The position numbers were made by a program, and so were the translations under genes. From positions 1-24,776 of IMG/VR virus record IMGVR_UViG_3300045539_000031: DNA of 24,776 nucleotides; one strand, given 5' to 3'. Position 1 is the first letter of the stretch. Each line of letters opens with the position of its first letter. Below the pieces are notes generated by a model. The model was not told the DNA's origin. It did no database searches and saw only the letters and a list, made by a program, of their open reading frames with translations. Positions 15,457 through 22,753 of the stretch are shown here, in pieces. The stretch is from a virus.

Positions 15457-15617
15457 ACTTTTGGATTATTTAACGCCCATAATAAACTAATTAACCAACC
15501 AATCCCAGTCCAACCTGTTAAGATATTTAAAGCTAATATCTGATTAAACTGTGGCTTTTCGTACGCAATCATTGAAGGTACGAAGTAAACAAATATTAAG
15601 AATATAGTGAATGCCAT
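15453..15617 (-). CDS. Superinfection immunity protein, T4 Imm-like (54 aa)
   Basis: A short ORF starting at ATG 15617 (minus) and ending at TGA 15455-15453. The protein has two membrane helices joined by a short linker: FTIFLIFVYFVPSMIAYE (3-20), then QILALNILTGWTGIGWLISL (26-45), then LWALNNPK. The YFxPxxIA, NxxxGWTxxGW and WAL elements in this order match the Superinf_immunity family named after phage T4 Imm. T4 Imm sits in the inner membrane and blocks DNA entry of later phages; many bacterial homologues of unknown role exist. It starts 2 nt after the lipoprotein gene stop and overlaps the 76-aa gene by 4 nt. Family call is strong; exclusion activity here is inference. Confidence 0.8.
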   Translation of the reverse strand: MAFTIFLIFVYFVPSMIAYEKPQFNQILALNILTGWTGIGWLISLLWALNNPKV

Positions 15618-15619
15618 AA

Positions 15620-15838
15620 TTATTTTATTTTAATTAATAAACTGTCGTTTAGGAAATGAACATCTCCAAAGCCTCTAAATCTTACTGTAATAACAGGCTG
15701 AAGCCAGTTTGGCTCCCTAACTACAAAACCTATTAATGTGTCATTTTTTAATGATACCTTATCACCAAGTCTATAATTTGTTTCTTTACATCTACATGAT
15801 GATAAGGTTAATAAAGATATAATTATGAGTATTCTCAT
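15620..15838 (-). CDS. Small lipoprotein (72 aa)
   Basis: The start is taken at ATG 15838, which overlaps the methyltransferase stop as ATGA; an ATG four codons upstream (15850) would add only MFIS. Residues 1-14 form a lipoprotein signal peptide, MRILIIISLLTLSS, followed by the lipobox cysteine (LSSC, C15) and CRCKE. The mature part is about 58 residues and reads as a small beta barrel: LGDKVSLKNDTLIGFVV, then PVITVRFRGFGDVHFL. It would be lipid-anchored in a membrane and face the periplasm or cell surface. Location next to the Imm-like gene suggests a part in surface change or exclusion of other phages, which is inference. Confidence 0.65.
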   Translation of the reverse strand: MRILIIISLLTLSSCRCKETNYRLGDKVSLKNDTLIGFVVREPNWLQPVITVRFRGFGDVHFLNDSLLIKIK

Positions 15839-16356
15839 GGATATAAACATTTAATGATAGTCAACCCACTAGGTACACGGTCGCCCTCTTCAGGCGTTTC
15901 AAGTGTTAAGATTTCAAATCCTTTATTAGCTTTCAACTCCTTCACGAATTGAGCAACGCCAACGAAAAGAATAGAATCATGCAAGACTATTAACCCGTTT
16001 TGCTTTATGATATTTTCGCAAATTTTGAATTCTTTGCTTAGGTGCGCATATTCGTGAACGCTATCAATAAATATTAGGTCTACGCTCCTATTTGGAATTG
16101 AATGCAATAACTCCAAACTATTGCCTACTAAAGAAGTATGTTTCTTTAATTTAGTTTTAAATTCAGTAGTATAATTTTCTTCAGTAATATCTAAAGCCGT
16201 ATATTTTCCATCTTTAGGCAAAGCATTAATCATTGCTAAGCCTGTTTGACCTTCAAAAACTCCAATTTCTAATACATTTGTACAAGATTTAATCTTAATC
16301 AATTCAGCAATAAGAGAACTTACTGCATACTCACTATTCCATGGATGTTTACTCAT
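15835..16356 (-). CDS. Class I SAM-dependent methyltransferase
   Basis: A 173-aa Rossmann-fold methyltransferase of the Methyltransf_24 / O-methyltransferase-like type. Motif I NVLEIGVFEGQTGLAM (27-42) binds SAM; the acidic residue in YTALDI (D56) would hold the ribose. FIDSVHEYAHLSKEF (96-110) and GLIVLHDS (121-128) are the usual motifs of this group, with the HD pair (126-127) in the position associated with metal or substrate. It is not a DNA methyltransferase: no NPPY- or PC-type motif is seen. The family often acts on sugars or small hydroxylated substrates. It overlaps the regulator by 8 nt and the lipoprotein gene by 4 nt, so it is expressed within the cassette. Confidence 0.8.
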   Translation of the reverse strand: MSKHPWNSEYAVSSLIAELIKIKSCTNVLEIGVFEGQTGLAMINALPKDGKYTALDITEENYTTEFKTKLKKHTSLVGNSLELLHSIPNRSVDLIFIDSVHEYAHLSKEFKICENIIKQNGLIVLHDSILFVGVAQFVKELKANKGFEILTLETPEEGDRVPSGLTIIKCLYP

Positions 16357-16576
16357 AACGTTTTAATTTAGCTATTTCTTTTCTTAATTCAATATTATCT
16401 TTTATTACTTGCCATACTGTTTTACCTGTCAAGTCCTCACAAAGTTTATGCTCATTAATCATTGATTTCAAAACTTTAGAACGTTTATAATTAAGTCCTT
16501 TTGTTTTAGAATCTAACCATGTCAATATAGGTGTAGGTATTCGAGTAACAACCCTATTTAATTTAAATTCATCCAT
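16349..16576 (-). CDS. Ribbon-helix-helix-like DNA-binding protein
   Basis: The start is taken at ATG 16576 (75 aa). An ATG at 16636 would add 20 hydrophobic residues (MTIYYLLINLFIKLCHNDKL) and run over a palindromic site, so it is less likely. The N-terminal part LNRVVTRIPTPILTWLDSKT, then LNYKRSKVLKSMIN, has the RHH layout: a beta strand with alternating basic/hydrophobic residues (RVVTRI), then two helices with the R/S-K-V-L turn. The C-terminus (IKDNIELRKEIAKLKRY) is a short coiled coil. RHH proteins dimerise and often repress their own operon at palindromes; two lie just upstream, at 16586-16598 and 16630-16638. It is the first gene of the reverse cassette. Confidence 0.6.
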   Translation of the reverse strand: MDEFKLNRVVTRIPTPILTWLDSKTKGLNYKRSKVLKSMINEHKLCEDLTGKTVWQVIKDNIELRKEIAKLKRYE

Positions 16577-16585
16577 AAGTTTATC

Positions 16586-16598
16586 ATTGTGGCACAAT
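16586..16598. promoter_or_regulatory. Palindrome ATTGTG-G-CACAAT, candidate operator
   Basis: A perfect 6+1+6 inverted repeat lying 10 nt upstream of the regulator ATG (16576, minus strand). It contains GTGGCACAA copy 4 (16589-16597). Its centre is 42 bp from the centre of a second palindrome (16630-16638), close to four helical turns. Confidence 0.45.
16589..16597 (+). repeat. GTGGCACAA repeat, copy 4 (divergent intergenic region)
   Basis: This copy is part of the palindrome at 16586-16598 and lies 67 nt before the scaffold gene ATG (16665). A TAAATTGT box follows at 16626, at a spacing (37 nt) similar to copies 1 and 5. Confidence 0.45.
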
Positions 16599-16629
16599 TT
16601 AATAAATAAATTTATCAAAAGATAATAAA

Positions 16630-16638
16630 TTGTCACAA
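16630..16638. promoter_or_regulatory. Palindrome TTGT-C-ACAA, candidate operator
   Basis: An inverted repeat 27 nt upstream of the scaffold gene. It shares TTGT...ACAA arms with the palindrome at 16586. The following TTAACTAACTAAAA (16641-16654) closely repeats GTAACTAACTAAAA after copy 1 at 2423-2436. Confidence 0.4.
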
Positions 16639-16664
16639 AATTAACTAACTAAAAAACTGTCCTT

Positions 16665-17513
16665 ATGTTATTAGGAGAAATGATTACCAATTTAGCCACG
16701 AAAGTGGGAACGGATTCAGCAAATGAATCATTAAAACAACTTATAAGCCTAACTGCAACTATTGAAATAGATGAAGAATTGGCTAAATCTTTTGAAAGTG
16801 GTTTACTAACTGCCAACGAAGCAAAGAACAATCCTGACATCAAAGCTAAATTCTTTAGTGAATTTGCAGATGCGACTGATAAAGAACTGACTTTAGCATT
16901 CAAAGGACTTGGACTAAGCGATGAACAGATTAACGAACTAAAGGCTTCAGAACCTAAAACATTCAAAAGAATATCGAAATTAACGGATGAAGCTAATAAG
17001 CTTATCGAAGCAAAAACAAAAGCAAGTGGCAACGATGAAAAATTGAAAGCATTAGATGAACAATATAAATCTAAAATTTCAGAATTATCTAACCAAGTTG
17101 AAAGCTTTAAAACTGCAAACATTGACTTAGTTAATCAATCAATTAATAAAGAAATTGATTGGAACATGTCAAGTTTTATCAACCAACATAAAATAACTGA
17201 AAGCATACCATCAGAATATCGTGGTTCACTTGCTAAGCAAGCCGTATCAGATTTCTTCAAATCTAAGGATGCTAAAGTAGTTTTACAAAATGGAGAATTA
17301 AAACTAAAAAGACTATCAGACGAAAGTTTAGATGTTACAGATTTAGATATCAAAACAGGTATTCAAAAGGCACTTGCTGAAAAAAATCTATTGCACGTTG
17401 CAACTGTTGTACCTCCTGTAGTTACACAACAAGCAAATGCACAACCAACACAAAAAGTAAACAACACTTTTGCTCAAAACTTGGCAAAAGCTAAACAATC
17501 TAACGGCTTATAA
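16665..17513 (+). CDS. Probable capsid scaffolding protein
   Basis: A 282-aa, highly charged, alpha-helical protein immediately before the major capsid gene (2-nt gap), the usual place for the head scaffold. It has no enzyme motif. Residues about 100-165 are coiled coil (KTFKRISKLTDEANKLIEAK, then LKALDEQYKSKISELSNQVE). The C-terminus is Q/N/K-rich and flexible, ending NTFAQNLAKAKQSNGL, like scaffold tails that bind capsid proteins. A start at ATG 16680, five codons in, is also possible; AGGAG precedes it but only 2 nt away, so I keep 16665. A protease or decoration role is less likely because no serine-protease motif is seen. Confidence 0.65.
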   Translation: MLLGEMITNLATKVGTDSANESLKQLISLTATIEIDEELAKSFESGLLTANEAKNNPDIKAKFFSEFADATDKELTLAFKGLGLSDEQINELKASEPKTFKRISKLTDEANKLIEAKTKASGNDEKLKALDEQYKSKISELSNQVESFKTANIDLVNQSINKEIDWNMSSFINQHKITESIPSEYRGSLAKQAVSDFFKSKDAKVVLQNGELKLKRLSDESLDVTDLDIKTGIQKALAEKNLLHVATVVPPVVTQQANAQPTQKVNNTFAQNLAKAKQSNGL

Positions 17514-17515
17514 TT

Positions 17516-18598
17516 ATGGCACAAGGTATCGATTTCAACGTAGCAGGCGTATGTCCTGCAATATTAACAGGTTTAGAAATGGTTGCAGGATTAAATGATC
17601 CTCAAACTAAACAAACTCCTGTAGGTGCTACTTTAGCATTATCACAACCTGAAAACCAATCTGCTGAAATCCTTTCAGTTTATGGTGGTAACAAAACAGG
17701 TACTATAAAAGAAGTAAGAGTAAAATACTTACCAAGAGTTACAAAAGACCTTATCAAAGATACGGCTGATTGTGTTGCTGGTGACCCTCAAACTTATGTA
17801 GAAGATACTACTTTACTTGACATTTACAAACAATATGATATTGCTTTGGGAATGGATGAGATTAGAGTATTCTGTGAGGAAGCATCAACTGCTGTAGCTG
17901 GTTTACCTGTACCTTACAACTTGAAAGAAGTTAGTAAACGTATTTTATCAGCAATGAATGCAATCCGTACTTCAATCAATGATGATGTTGTTACTAAGCT
18001 TAAAAACTCATTCGGTGTTAATGCTACTACAGGTGTTGCAACTTCTACTTCTATTCCTGTTATCTCTAATGGTGCTACAGGTATTGTTGCAGGCGCTCCT
18101 GTATTCTCGGGTTTCCAAACGTTACTTTCTGACTTTACAGAAAATGAACTTTACGGAACTCCTATCATTATCGGTAAAGGTAACTTTGAGAAGTTCGATT
18201 TAGGTACAAACAAATACGGATTACAAAATAGCGGTGTTGATTTTGGTAATATCGAACAAGATTACAAGTTCTTTGTTGATAAAGCAGTTAACACTATTGT
18301 AGGAGCTAATGAATTAATCGTAATGGGCGAAGGTGTAGCTCAATTCATGTCTTGGAATAAATACGTAGGTAAATATGCAGGTACTTTTGGTAGTGCTACT
18401 TTGTTTACTATCCCTGACCCTTTGATTCCTAACTTAATGTATGATGCGAAGTTTGAATTTGATACTTGTACAGATACTTTCTTATTAAGATTATCTACCA
18501 TTGCAGGTGTTTATGTAATTCCTACTGATGCTTATGGTACTTATGATGATTTAGCAGGTTCTAACGGCTTACTTCGTTATACTGCAACTGCTGTTTAA
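17516..18598 (+). CDS. Major capsid protein
   Basis: A 360-aa protein, called from position after the scaffold, size and composition, plus its own strong terminator, which suits a highly expressed gene. It starts MAQGIDFNVAGVCP after a TAATTATGGC leader. The middle has a long helix region (LKEVSKRILSAMNAIRTSIN) of the kind seen in the HK97-fold spine, then a beta-rich domain ending FLLRLSTIAGVYVIPTDAYG. Coding is rich in simple codons with few rare ones. It forms the shell after scaffold loss. No decoration-type or Ig-like fusion is seen at either end. Confidence 0.8.
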   Translation: MAQGIDFNVAGVCPAILTGLEMVAGLNDPQTKQTPVGATLALSQPENQSAEILSVYGGNKTGTIKEVRVKYLPRVTKDLIKDTADCVAGDPQTYVEDTTLLDIYKQYDIALGMDEIRVFCEEASTAVAGLPVPYNLKEVSKRILSAMNAIRTSINDDVVTKLKNSFGVNATTGVATSTSIPVISNGATGIVAGAPVFSGFQTLLSDFTENELYGTPIIIGKGNFEKFDLGTNKYGLQNSGVDFGNIEQDYKFFVDKAVNTIVGANELIVMGEGVAQFMSWNKYVGKYAGTFGSATLFTIPDPLIPNLMYDAKFEFDTCTDTFLLRLSTIAGVYVIPTDAYGTYDDLAGSNGLLRYTATAV

Positions 18599-18625
18599 TT
18601 TGTTTGTTAGTTCAAATTAGATAAA

Positions 18626-18634
18626 GTGGCACAA
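18626..18634 (+). repeat. GTGGCACAA repeat, copy 5 (intergenic)
   Basis: This copy lies 27 nt after the capsid gene stop. Its last two bases enter the terminator stem. TATTTTTA begins 37 nt downstream, 12 nt before the ATG at 18675, the same layout as copy 1. Confidence 0.5.
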
Positions 18635-18669
18635 AGCCTACTCTTAATGGGTAGGCTTTTGTTATTTTT
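18633..18669 (+). terminator. Rho-independent terminator after the major capsid gene
   Basis: A perfect 9-bp stem (AAAGCCTAC at 18633-18641 with GTAGGCTTT at 18651-18659), a 9-nt loop, and a T-rich tail (TTTTGTTATTTTT) follow the capsid stop by 34 nt. Confidence 0.88.
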
Positions 18670-18670
18670 A
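18663..18670 (+). promoter_or_regulatory. Putative promoter -7 box (TATTTTTA)
   Basis: The sequence differs from TAnnTTTG only in the last base and lies exactly 12 nt upstream of the ATG at 18675, mirroring the box at 2449. It partly overlaps the terminator tail, so it may simply be that tail. Confidence 0.3.
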
Positions 18671-18674
18671 CACT

Positions 18675-19679
18675 ATGAGAATATTTAAAGACTATATCGG
18701 ATTGAAGGCTTGTACAGTTGGTAATCCAAGAAGTAACTTTTGGATTAATCAAATGGCAGGCGTTTCTTTGAAGTCATTAGATAATATTAGCAATTCAGAA
18801 GATAGAACTTTTTTTAACACTTGGGACGATATACAAGAAAGATGCTTATTATTAATTAATGAGGGTATTCTTGATAGATTGAACAGGCGTATATTAATGC
18901 CAATTGTTAAGGATCAATTACAATTCGGATTACAACCTCAAACGCTTACAATTAATCCTTCAAGTAATGACTATGTAGGTATTAAGATATACGGCATACA
19001 AGACAGATATGAAAGAGTACAATTGACTTCATTTATTTGTTATTCAAACGCAAATGTGACTGATGCTGAATTTTTCGTTTATGACTTGAATAAAGGGTTA
19101 TTAATTAAAACTATAACAACTGATTTAACTATTGGTTTTAATTCTGTTTTTGTTGATTTAGAAATTGAAAATAACGGTAACCTATACCCTAATTATTTTC
19201 TTTGCTATGATAATAGTGAATTTCAATTAAACCAAACACAAGCAAGCTATCAAGATGATTGCTCACTTCAAAACACAGGGTTTGTAAATGGCTATTCGGT
19301 TAGTTGTGTAGGTGCTATCAATACAGGAAAACAAACTAACGTAAAGGCGAATATTACAAGCGTTTCAAATACTTGGGGCATAATACTAGATTTTAATCAA
19401 AAGTGTTCACTTGAAGAATTTATCTCGCCAATTATTGACAGGTTCAAACTTGCTTGGGCTTACTTGTTACTTAGCGAAATAGTGCAAGAAACGAAGCTAT
19501 CCGAGAGGTTCAATATATTTACAACTCAATATACCAACGAGGAGTTAAACGGTATGTACGACCACTATATTAATGAATATAACAAGTATATGGATATATC
19601 ATTTAAAAATATGGTGTTGCCTACAAACGGGTGCTTTAAAAATAATGAAAGATTTCAACAAACATATTCAAGACCATGA
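18675..19679 (+). CDS. Probable head-tail connector/adaptor protein
   Basis: A 334-aa protein right after the capsid gene. The start MRIFKDYIGLKACTVGNPRS, then NFWINQMAGVSLKSLDNI, resembles virion proteins of Bacteroidota phages that begin with IGxKGC...SGLYINxLPGISLKS; these sit at the head-tail connector position in their genomes. The C-terminal part is helical (ISPIIDRFKLAWAYLLLSEI) and may form the portal contact. No enzyme motif is seen. It has its own promoter-like box, and its stop overlaps the next small gene by 4 nt (ATGA). Function is inferred from family resemblance and order. Confidence 0.6.
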   Translation: MRIFKDYIGLKACTVGNPRSNFWINQMAGVSLKSLDNISNSEDRTFFNTWDDIQERCLLLINEGILDRLNRRILMPIVKDQLQFGLQPQTLTINPSSNDYVGIKIYGIQDRYERVQLTSFICYSNANVTDAEFFVYDLNKGLLIKTITTDLTIGFNSVFVDLEIENNGNLYPNYFLCYDNSEFQLNQTQASYQDDCSLQNTGFVNGYSVSCVGAINTGKQTNVKANITSVSNTWGIILDFNQKCSLEEFISPIIDRFKLAWAYLLLSEIVQETKLSERFNIFTTQYTNEELNGMYDHYINEYNKYMDISFKNMVLPTNGCFKNNERFQQTYSRP

Positions 19680-19816
19680 AAATAAATAATAGTTGTGGTG
19701 CAAGAAAAAGAGGGTGTAAGACTACTAATTTACCACTTTGTAAAATTGTGGCTATGCCAAAAGAGATTGTTTGTGATGAAATAGAATCATACGAACGATT
19801 AAAAAAAGTAGCGTAA
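19676..19816 (+). CDS. Small Cys-rich basic protein (46 aa)
   Basis: This short ORF runs from ATG 19676 (ATGA overlap with the previous stop) to TAA 19814-19816, which overlaps the next gene by 1 nt (TAATG). It fills a gap that would otherwise be 136 nt. It has four cysteines (C7, C14, C22, C33) in a basic N-terminal half (CGARKRGCKTTNLPLCK) and a charged C-terminal helix (CDEIESYERLKKVA). The spacing could bind a metal. I know no family for it. Precise overlaps on both sides argue strongly that it is translated. Confidence 0.65.
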   Translation: MKINNSCGARKRGCKTTNLPLCKIVAMPKEIVCDEIESYERLKKVA

Positions 19817-20295
19817 TGAAAGTAACAGCTAAAACAGATAAACAATTAGATAACACTTTAATGGGTGATATGCTTGGTAGTCCTGTTTTAGATAATTACA
19901 TTGATAAGGCTCAAAGGATTGCAGGATTAGATACATTAGTAGCCGTAAAAACAAGAGTATTCAATAATGGTGGAGGTAAAAACAGTGAAGGTCAATCTTT
20001 CGGAACTTATAATTCAAAATATAAAGAAGTTAGAGCAAAAAAAGAAAGCAGAACAAACTCGAATATAAACTTAATGTTTACAGGGGATTTAGAAGCTCAA
20101 TTTAAATTTGGTGTTAATAAAGGCGATTATTGTTTAGGTTTTGAAGCAGAACCTAATGGAACTAAAAATCCTAATGCTTCTCAAAAAAGTGAATACTTAG
20201 AGGAAAGGTACGGAGATATATTCCAATTAACAGAACAAGAAAGCCAACTATTCACAGATACATTTTTATACGAATTAGATAAACAATTAAAATGA
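19816..20295 (+). CDS. Neck / tail-completion protein (HK97 gp10-like)
   Basis: A 159-aa protein in the usual place of head-tail joining or minor tail proteins, between connector and tail terminator genes. The layout is N-terminal helices, then SFGTYNSKYKEVRAKKESRT (60-79), LMFTGDLEAQF (86-96), and a closing helix LTEQESQLFTDTFLYELDKQ. The SK.Y...R then L..TGxL pattern is seen in HK97 gp10 and phage virion-morphogenesis proteins. It overlaps the next gene by 4 nt (ATGA). The call rests on weak motif similarity and position. Confidence 0.5.
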   Translation: MKVTAKTDKQLDNTLMGDMLGSPVLDNYIDKAQRIAGLDTLVAVKTRVFNNGGGKNSEGQSFGTYNSKYKEVRAKKESRTNSNINLMFTGDLEAQFKFGVNKGDYCLGFEAEPNGTKNPNASQKSEYLEERYGDIFQLTEQESQLFTDTFLYELDKQLK

Positions 20296-20846
20296 GTATT
20301 ATAAATAAAATAGTAAACATTATAAATGACAACATTAAAATAAATAGTTGTCTTAATATTCGTACTATTGGATTGAGTGAAGTTCTCGCAGTTGATGGAA
20401 AAACGTTTCCAGTGATTGTAGAAAAAGGAAGTATTGAACATATATTTTTTTCTGATGCTTTTGAATGCGAACTTTATCATTACTTAAATTCTGAAAGTAA
20501 TAATAACGATAACTCAAAAGGTTTCGGAAGTGATAAGCTTATAGAAAAGGAATACGATTTATCTATTATCTTATACGCTCGCAATACTTCAAATGAGTAT
20601 GTAGATGAGATTATAGACAAAGGATTAACAACGATTATTACACAAGCTCAAAGAACTGTTTTAGGTGTTAATTATGTTGATATTAATATCAATTCTATTC
20701 AAGTAGATAAGCAAAAGATTTACAAAGATGAATTTGGCGATATGCGTTATAAAATCAATGCAAATGATGTATTGATAAAGGTTAACTATTCAGTTAACTA
20801 TGCTTTACAAAATAAATGTTTAACACCTACAAAATCAAACTGCTAA
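20292..20846 (+). CDS. Possible tail terminator protein
   Basis: A 184-aa protein with no family I recognise with certainty. The N-terminal helix (MSIINKIVNIINDNIKINSC), a middle beta strand (YDLSIILYARN), a helix (YVDEIIDKGLTTIITQAQRT) and a final strand (DVLIKVNYSVNYAL) give the alpha/beta layout expected of tail terminator proteins that cap the tail tube. Position after the gp10-like gene fits. It overlaps its upstream neighbour by 4 nt (ATGA) and is followed after 4 nt by the tail fibre gene. Confidence 0.45.
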   Translation: MSIINKIVNIINDNIKINSCLNIRTIGLSEVLAVDGKTFPVIVEKGSIEHIFFSDAFECELYHYLNSESNNNDNSKGFGSDKLIEKEYDLSIILYARNTSNEYVDEIIDKGLTTIITQAQRTVLGVNYVDININSIQVDKQKIYKDEFGDMRYKINANDVLIKVNYSVNYALQNKCLTPTKSNC

Positions 20847-20850
20847 TATA

Positions 20851-22743
20851 ATGGCTATAACCTTTTGGCGTAACGTACAACGCAAGATTACAACGCAAGA
20901 AATGGACGCAAGTTTTGATACACTTGTAAATGATATTGCTAATGCTGGTATAAGTTCTGAAATGCCTGAAGGTACTATTTATATTGGCGACAATACTAAT
21001 ACTGCAAGTTTAGAAACTTTAGACACTTCTATTGTTCCTGAAACAACTGATAAGCGTTATCAATCCGACTTACAAGATACTTATAACGATGCTACATCAA
21101 GTATTCAAGGACAATTAGATGATAAATTAGACTTAGATGGTGGCAACGCTAACCAAGATATTGACATTGGGAATTATAGCCTAAACGCTAAACACGTTAA
21201 AATAAATGGAACTGCAGGATCTGGTCATCTTGGCTTAAAACATCAAAGTGCAAACATTACTGCATCAGCAAGTGAGTCAAGTATTGGGGCTAATTCCGTC
21301 GGTAACCCTGTTTGGAAAAATGACGGAAACGCAATTGATGAACTTGAATTAATATCAAGAAAAACCAATAATGTAACAGGGAATGAAACGAGTACAACTA
21401 AATATTTAAGTGTTAAAGGGATTTATGATTGGGCAGTAGGTTTATTTGCTCCTATATCCTCCCCAACATTCACAGGAACGGTCACAACTCCAGACATTAT
21501 TGTAAGTGGTGCAACTGCTTCAACTATTGCACACTTTGATGGGAGTAAAAACATTGAAAGTTTACCTACTGCAACATATCCTGATTTAACAGAATTAAGC
21601 TATGTAAAAGGGGTTACAAGTGCTATTCAAACGCAGATAAATACATCCAATAATCAAGTTGCTTACGAAACTTGGAATACTGATGCTAATTATACTACTA
21701 TAAATACAACTGCTAAAAGACTTATAGTTTTACAAACAGGAACTTTAACAGCTACAAGAACTTTATCTCTTGCAAGTGTTACAGGTGCAGGTCAAGAAGT
21801 TGTTATAATTGCAGGTGGCTCTGTAAGTTCTACTATTAAAATTACAGTAACTTGTGGCAATAAAATAAATGTTACATTAAATAGTTTTGATATAACTTTA
21901 GCTTATTCACAAACTTGGTTAACATCAACTGCAACAAATTCATTCACTTCACAACAGGCAACAGTTGGATTATTTACCGATGATGGAACTACTGTAACAA
22001 CAACAAGAAGATTAAAGGCTTCTTACTTTGCAGGAGGTATAAATACTTCAATGCCTTCAATGATTGGTTTTGGGGATTTTACTTCTATTCGATTGGGAAA
22101 TAGTGTTGGGATGGCTACTTATCAAAGTGGAGGTTATAAATTTATCCCTCAAATAGATGGAGTATCTTTTTGGACACAAGAAATAACAGGTAATACAAAC
22201 CTACAATATTACGATGGAACAGACGTAGGTAATGGTGCTTACCCATTATACACTCGAAATAGTTATTATGGTGGATGGGCATTCTTTAGTGTATCAAATC
22301 CAACTACTTATATTGAAGGGTATTATTACAACGTTGGTACTATTTCGCAATTAATAATCACAAAACCTACTTCTAATTCAGGAGCTTTACAGGTTGCTTT
22401 AGTTTCAAATAAAATAGCAGTAACAACTAATTCAGCTTTGACATTTGCAAAACAGCAGTTGCTGAATACATGGCTTAATAGTGAGTTACCTCAATTAAAT
22501 GAGAGTTGGTCAACAAGTGGTACAACAAAATACTTAACAAATTTAGGTATAGGTCATACTTCACAGTCAGCAAGTGCAATACTTCAAGCAGATAGCACTA
22601 CAAAAGGTTTCTTACCTCCAAGAATGACAAACACACAGCGTACTAATATAGTAAGCCCTGCTATTGGATTAATGGTGTATTGCACAGATGCAACAGAGGG
22701 GCTATATGTGTATAAATCAACAGGTTGGACATTCATAATTTAA
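20851..22743 (+). CDS. Tail fibre / receptor-binding protein
   Basis: A 630-aa protein rich in T, S, N, G and A, typical of trimeric fibres. The N-terminus (MAITFWRNVQRKITTQEMDA) is the likely virion anchor. The middle includes fibre-type segments such as FAPISSPTFTGTVTTPDI and ELSYVKGVTSAIQTQIN. The C-terminal about 60 residues (SASAILQADSTTKGFLPPRM, then TNIVSPAIGLMVYCTDATEG) form the S-A-I-L-x-x-x-S-T-x-K-G-F-L-x-P-R-M domain found in many Bacteroidota surface and phage fibre proteins. No intramolecular chaperone protease is evident. It likely contacts host glycans or proteins. Sequence repeats of S/T-rich strands agree with a beta-structured shaft. Confidence 0.8.
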   Translation: MAITFWRNVQRKITTQEMDASFDTLVNDIANAGISSEMPEGTIYIGDNTNTASLETLDTSIVPETTDKRYQSDLQDTYNDATSSIQGQLDDKLDLDGGNANQDIDIGNYSLNAKHVKINGTAGSGHLGLKHQSANITASASESSIGANSVGNPVWKNDGNAIDELELISRKTNNVTGNETSTTKYLSVKGIYDWAVGLFAPISSPTFTGTVTTPDIIVSGATASTIAHFDGSKNIESLPTATYPDLTELSYVKGVTSAIQTQINTSNNQVAYETWNTDANYTTINTTAKRLIVLQTGTLTATRTLSLASVTGAGQEVVIIAGGSVSSTIKITVTCGNKINVTLNSFDITLAYSQTWLTSTATNSFTSQQATVGLFTDDGTTVTTTRRLKASYFAGGINTSMPSMIGFGDFTSIRLGNSVGMATYQSGGYKFIPQIDGVSFWTQEITGNTNLQYYDGTDVGNGAYPLYTRNSYYGGWAFFSVSNPTTYIEGYYYNVGTISQLIITKPTSNSGALQVALVSNKIAVTTNSALTFAKQQLLNTWLNSELPQLNESWSTSGTTKYLTNLGIGHTSQSASAILQADSTTKGFLPPRMTNTQRTNIVSPAIGLMVYCTDATEGLYVYKSTGWTFII

Positions 22744-22753
22744 AAATAAAAAC

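Noticed and set aside
16577-16636. Longer start (ATG 16636) for the RHH protein
   Set aside because: It would put a hydrophobic segment in front of the DNA-binding strand and run through the candidate operator palindrome.
16649-17353. Minus-strand frames of 157 and 72 aa opposite the scaffold gene
   Set aside because: They mirror coiled-coil coding sequence, are S/L/A-rich, and do not fit the overlaps seen in the real reverse cassette.
17958-18203. Plus-strand 81-aa frame inside the capsid gene
   Set aside because: It is an L/V-rich alternate frame of a well-supported gene with no start signal.
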